In this document: positions 59,202-64,000 of the stretch, piece by piece | How the letters are laid out: the number at the start of each line of letters is the position of its first letter | How positions within the stretch are numbered: position 1 is the first letter of the stretch | Source: Ascaris suum | Lineage: Eukaryota; Nematoda; Chromadorea; Rhabditida; Ascarididae | Assembly (NCBI GenBank): GCA_013433145.1 | Contig: CM024184.1 | Span: 6,696,137 to 6,760,136 of the forward strand | Length of the DNA stretch: 64,000 nt | Direction of reading: 5' to 3' | Notes under the pieces: generated by a model | Database searches by the model: none | What the model was told of the DNA's origin: nothing | Seen by the model: the letters and a program-made list of their open reading frames with translations, nothing else | Made by a program: the position numbers and the translations under genes

Positions 59202-59671
59202 TCATATTCCATGAATTGCCATATAGAGAAGTGCAGTACAATTTGTTGCATTAATCCAGAAAATAAGTGAGCCATCCGTTGAATCAAATCTCATTAAAAA
59301 ATGTTAGTGAAATTGTGTCGTAGTTAATTTTCTTTTAATCGTTTTACTTAAATAGACAGATAAGTAACCGTATAAGCAGTGATAATTATTAACGCATAAG
59401 CGAAGTGTGCAAATGTTCCAACGAGTATCGCACTCTGTTCATGTACAGTGAATTGTTTCTGTTTCATTCCTAGCCCAAATTTTATGCATACCTGAATTTT
59501 GATCTTAAAATTTCGAGTGGTCATCATATGACCAATTGTTCTTTTCGCCAGGAACTCGAAAAAATTACATTTTTTTCTGGATATCATTACCGAAGCAAAA
59601 TGTGAGCGCAACTTTTCCATAAAAACGTTGATTTTTACGAGCTTAAATGTGATGGAAAGAAAAAATTTCAT
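59202..59671 (-). pseudogene. Possible second 7TM receptor, TM6/TM7-like segments only
   Basis: A 107-codon frame (59348-59671) ends in a hydrophobic segment with AILVGTFAHFAYALIIITAY, resembling TM6. A second frame (59202-59294) reads DSTDGSLIFWINATNCTALL and then YMAIHGI before TGA, resembling the third extracellular loop and TM7. It shares a FxxNAT-type start with the receptor at 49470-58174, whose TM7 begins FYNATDIVLC. No good splice pair joins the two pieces, and the TM7 piece stops before the NP/NK-type exit. Upstream TM1-TM5 were not found. A degenerate copy is the simplest reading; chance hydrophobicity is possible for the first frame. Confidence 0.35.
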
Positions 59672-60973
59672 TAAGAGTTAGCGAACTGTTGTTTTTTTCT
59701 TCTCATATCGAATATTTTTTTATCAAAAGCGAAAATTGATATCACTGATATCATATCATAACAAGTTAAAGTAGCATTAGTAAATGCAACCTGTCTAAAA
59801 CTTTTTTATTTCCGGTTTCTTCTATTATGATAGCTTGAACTTCAACAATGAATAATTCATTCTTCATAAACTAATCTCAATTATTTCTGTTGATTTTAAT
59901 TGCTTCGCATAATGCTTAATAATGTATGATTTGTTTATGCGTTATGAGCAATTCTACGTTCACATCTGATGAGATCATCTTTCGTTATATATAATTCAAT
60001 TCTTTTCTTTCTATCAAATATCACCTTGCGATTTCTAATGAGATACAAAAGGCACAAATTGAAATTTTTTGCAATTAACAATGATTTCCATATTTGCAAT
60101 TTTGATTTAAGAGAAAAAAAAAGATTATAATAGTGAAAACGGCTATTATTATCGCATTATTACGATTTCATGGGAAAATTTTATTTAAAGCTTCGAAAAT
60201 CATTAAAAAAAAAGCCAAAGAAAAAGTTATATCAATGATAAGCGTACAACCACTATATATGAAAAATTTTTGATTAGCACATAGACAGTGGGAAATAGAG
60301 ACAATTGGAGGAATTTAAAAAAAAAAAACGCAATTCTCCTGATAGTTCTTCACTATTCTCCTGAGAGGTCTTCATAATCTATGGGAAAGTTTCACCATGA
60401 GTATGAATTTTTTCACTAAAATGTGTGGGATTTTTTTTCAAAAAATACAAATTTACTATTTCCTTTCAATAGGTATGAGCGATTTTTTATCTAGTAATGT
60501 CGGAAATATCCCAAGATGTTGGGAGATGAAAAGCACACATAAACTGCTCTCGGTCGTCTTCTAAATATTTGGTAAAATTCTATGATTACTTTCTCATTAT
60601 TTCATTATGGTGTTTTTTTTTCTCTAAAAGAAGAAAATATTATTTAATTCAAAGTACTGGTCTTCTCTTGTTAAATGATGAGCCCGATTCAGATCCAAAA
60701 TCAAGTGGAGCATAATTGTGGGTAAATGCTCTCCCCCCCCCCCCCCCCTTCCCTGTCCCTCATCAACTATGAAAGAAAAATACAACCTCATAAATAATCA
60801 AAAAACATTTAGATAATCATTAATTTTTTACAATTGTTATTGCCTTGTTTATCGATTGATCGGAAAATTAAAATATTTGAAGTGATATGTTACCAGTAAT
60901 TTAATTGTAAGTAAGTTATAAAATATGCAAACTTGTGAAAATATTCGAACAACATTTTCATTATAACACATCA

Positions 60974-61800
60974 ATGAATATAAAGTTTTTTATCGAAACG
61001 TTTATGAAATCTACGTGCATGAATATCGTGAATTGCAAAGATTTTGAAATACGTTCAATTGACACCCAATTGTTCATTAAAAAAATGGTGAAAGCAAAAG
61101 AGAAAAAAAAAATCAGAAGCCTACGAAGATAAGATTGAAAAAAAGAGAAAACCACAAGGGAAACATGGTGGAATATAGTAACTGAGTAGCATGAATTTCA
61201 TATAGAGTGATGATTTAGAGCAGCCATCCTTCCGCTCTATCCACTCCACGATCTCCACACTGGGATAGTAAAATTCCGCTTTGGCGAAACAATTTTATTT
61301 CTGCAAACTAGGCTTTCAATTACCTAAGTAATTGTCCATGCGTTATGAGCATGTTTTTTGTATTATTTCTATCGCCTTAAGCAATTATTTCAAATGCGTT
61401 AATTGCATCTCATTACTTGTTTTTTTTTTTTTCAATAGTGGTACATTTCATACTGTATAATAAATTTTATATTTAACTGTATGCATGAGGGTTTGTTTAT
61501 TTTTTAAATAAAGATCTTTCCTTCGTCTTAATTAACAATTCCTAGATGACCCTTATTGCCAGAAAGAACAAGAAAAAAATGCTAATGTTTATATTTCAGG
61601 AGAATCTCCACGAAAAACGTAAATATTCGTCTAATTCTAGAGGTCGAAAAAAACGTGCTTTAGAAACTGCAATTTTAATAGTAAATGAAAAAAAAACATC
61701 AATGAAGCTAGATGATTTATATCTTTGCTTTCTTCTTACCTCGGCAATAAATTTTATAATTTATCAAAAAATAATAAATGTGCGAAAGATATTTTCATGA
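60974..61800 (+). CDS. Hypothetical two-exon gene or gene fragment
   Basis: Candidate exon 60974-61087 starts at an ATG, contains CKDFEIRSIDTQLFIKKM and ends at a GTGAAA donor. It joins in phase 0 to 61600-61800, which has a strong TATATTTCAG acceptor and reads ENLHEKRKYSSNSRGRKKRA, then a K/T-rich stretch and one hydrophobic segment (LYLCFLLTSAINFIIY) before TGA. The joined frame would be 104 residues, a basic protein with one membrane segment near its C-terminus. There is no recognised family. The frame stays open upstream of the ATG to about 60.91 kb, so an earlier exon is possible. A - strand open frame covers part of the first exon. Confidence 0.3.
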
Positions 61801-63134
61801 ATTCGACCACTTGCATTACTCGTCCATAGAAGATTCTACGTATTATTTGGTCGATACCGTATGGAATGAGGATTTATCTTGTGTGAAATGCAAATAAATT
61901 TTTTCAACACTGAAGTGTCTATAATTTCTTTCGAACTTATCGAATTGGCGCGAACCATGATAAAGGTAGTTATCGTAGTAACTTTAATGGTTTGACAATT
62001 GAAATTACAGCATAAGCAGACACACAGACACGCACACATATGGACATACACAGATGCGCACATATATTTGCCTAGTGACGCATCGTCGACGTTATGCGTT
62101 TCCAAAAAGTAAATCTGAGGAAGTCTTAGAGCGAAAAGTTTTTGTAGGGCAAAGTGCAAAATTAACTTATAAATAATTCTCTCTTCGAAGAAAATGCAGT
62201 ACATGAGAATTGTCTACTGATTTCAGCACAGCGTATGAAGTGAACGTTATGCACCTTATGCACCTTGTTTAGGAAACCATTCGCCCATGAGGGTGGGAAG
62301 GGAGGGGGGGGGGGGGAATTTTTTCAGTTTTTAAAAAATTAACATAGTCAATAGCGTTTGTGGGGGGGGGGGGGGGGGGGAGAGAGAGAGGGGAAATTTA
62401 ACGACGTTGTAAAATGCTGTGATCCTATTTGCGCAATTTGCAACGACCTATTTAACCGAAGTTGTCGACGATTCCGGTAATTGCGACTTTATTAATTATG
62501 TTTAGCGAGCCGCAATATTTTCTATGCAAAATTTTATAGCTTTAAGTGAGGATTTCTTTTTTGAGGAGAGAGAAATAAAAGATATAATAAACTTAATCCA
62601 TTATCACTTGCGCCAATGATTCAGTTGAATAATTTGCGAATCGAATATGCCTACTAATAGGAGTGTTATTTTTACATGAAGTCTTCTTTGTACGATCTGA
62701 AGGGAGTTACGAGTACAGGGTTTCTTTATTAACGATATAAACTCAATAAATTCATCAATGGAAGAGATTAGGTGACAGTAAGGTATAAACTTGCTGCTCT
62801 ATATAATATTGCGATTTACTATACAACTTAGTTGCAATTTAGATAATAGCATTCACTAATTTAAAAAGGAGACAAACCAGTTTCAAGAAATAGGAGAATT
62901 TCGTCGTTAAAAAATCAATTAGACCTTAGGTATTCAACAAATAAAAACCTATATGTTAGTTACCTGAGGTATAATTGATGCACCTAATCGATCTATGACT
63001 TACCTATTTTTGAGAAATTCATCGCCCAGAAGTTATTCCTAAGTATGTTTCAATATATTCATAAATGTGAAGTAATTAGAAACTAGAAATTAATCAGAAC
63101 ATCTCTATTTTTACGATAATCAATTTTACTGTAG
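61801..63134. other. No supported gene; CA-rich patch and two G tracts
   Basis: A 122-codon - strand frame (61836-62204) is largely explained by a CACA/CACG patch at 62010-62070. G tracts lie at 62304-62316 and 62362-62380. Confidence 0.45.
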
Positions 63135-63376
63135 TTGCACTCTATGTTGGCAAGGTCATTTCATCTATATCCGATAAAACAATTTCCTCGTCTATGAAGC
63201 AATCGACACTATTGACATATTCAATCTATGCATATTCTTTATTTGTTATTAATAATATCGAATATAAAGCTTTTGATCTCACCGAACGAATTCGGAGTCT
63301 TGTCATTGCTTTTACAGATGGAATAAGGCAATTACGACCTATCAACTTTAATGTAAACGACACGTCGTTGAAATAA
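63135..63376 (+). CDS. Hypothetical terminal exon
   Basis: After a CTGTAG acceptor the frame stays open for 79 residues to TAA. It reads ALYVGKVISSISDKTISSSM at the start, a short hydrophobic patch (TYSIYAYSLFVI), then EYKAFDLTERIRSLVIAFTD and GIRQLRPINFNVNDTSLK. Composition and codon use look coding, and the phase (2 nt before the first full codon) requires an upstream exon. It does not join in phase to the exon ending at 61800. Family unknown. Confidence 0.33.
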
Positions 63377-63841
63377 CTGATGCATAGTTAAACGATGAAG
63401 TAAATTGAATTTATAATGCATTATCGGAAAGATTAACTACACTTCAGAGAAATTACATAGATAATTCGTGTAATTCTCAGTTTATTACATATAAATAATG
63501 CCAAAGAGTAATATTTCGACCTCATCATTGTGTAAATAATACTATAGTAAAAATATATAAGTATGGAATCATTAATGCACCTCATCTGTATGTGTGATAT
63601 GTAATGCTCGCAACAGATGTTTGAAGTAAAGAGATTTGACCAGCAACTTTCATGGTACTTTTAAAGTTTGCTGACTCTTTAGGGATAAGCGAATTGGATC
63701 GAAAAACAAATTTGAAAGCGGAACATAATTTCCATTAAATCTCCTGAGTTGTCCGGCAATTGAAACGACAGAAACCTCACATGCTAAATACCATATGGAA
63801 CCTTTTTACTTACAGCTCCGGTTTTATGTATCCGTTATTAA

Positions 63842-63910
63842 TTAATTAAGTAATCTACTTATTTATTTATTCATTTATTTATTTCCCTATTTATTTGTTT
63901 ACTTAATTTT
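63842..63910. repeat. (TTTA)n-like imperfect repeat
   Basis: ATTAATTAATTAAG followed by TTATTTATTTATTCATTTATTTATTT-type units. Confidence 0.7.
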
Positions 63911-64000
63911 TACACATGGGATTAAAAACATTAAAAACAGTGATATCGTTTTAAACATTATGAGAAGAATCATGAAGAAGAATCATGTTTACCAAACATA

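Noticed and set aside
61836..62204. 122-codon - strand open frame
   Set aside because: The centre is a CA-rich simple patch read as Cys/Val/Ala; no splice or family support.

Overview
This 64 kb window is nuclear DNA of a nematode. The evidence is a multi-exon seven-transmembrane receptor of the nematode-specific serpentine chemoreceptor type (closest to Srt), nematode-style short introns (about 77-114 nt in several models) beside kilobase-scale ones, TTTCAG-type 3' splice sites, and strongly AT-rich sequence broken by (TA)n arrays and homopolymer G tracts. The composition would suit a spirurine or filarial-type parasite, but that is inference. There are no operons, CRISPR arrays or bacterial features.

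Layout. 1-13.2 kb is mostly non-coding, with two MEF2/CArG-like sites, several short tandem repeats and scattered isolated candidate exons. 13.2-17.3 kb holds the best gene of the window: a four-exon, 202-residue brain protein I3 (BRI3)-like protein on +, with a tRNA-like relic in its third intron. 17.3-22.4 kb has two clusters of a 27-bp repeat that spells a 9-residue repeat on the - strand, a pair of adjacent open frames with protein-like composition, and a GC-rich tandem repeat. 22.4-35.5 kb is almost empty, apart from (TA)n arrays and one candidate exon near 33.9 kb. 35.5-36.6 kb carries a broken or intron-split coding region on -. 42.1-44.4 kb carries a partly resolved multi-exon gene on -.

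49.5-58.2 kb carries the second solid gene: a six-exon receptor of 313 residues on +, whose exons are mostly too short to stand out as ORFs. It was assembled from TM-like segments, splice signals and matching intron phases. Just beyond its 3' end, on -, lie TM6-like and TM7-like segments of what may be a second receptor or its remnant, arranged tail-to-tail. 60.9-63.4 kb has further candidate exons of unidentified proteins.

The two solid genes have no evident functional link: one is a small lysosomal/endosomal-type membrane protein, the other a putative chemosensory receptor. I found no convincing new multi-gene system. The most interesting leads are the unusual receptor, its possible inverted neighbour, the 9-residue repeat clusters, the - strand gene at 42-44 kb, and the one-sided orientation of the poly-G tracts. 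All models were made by eye, without homology search or transcript data.
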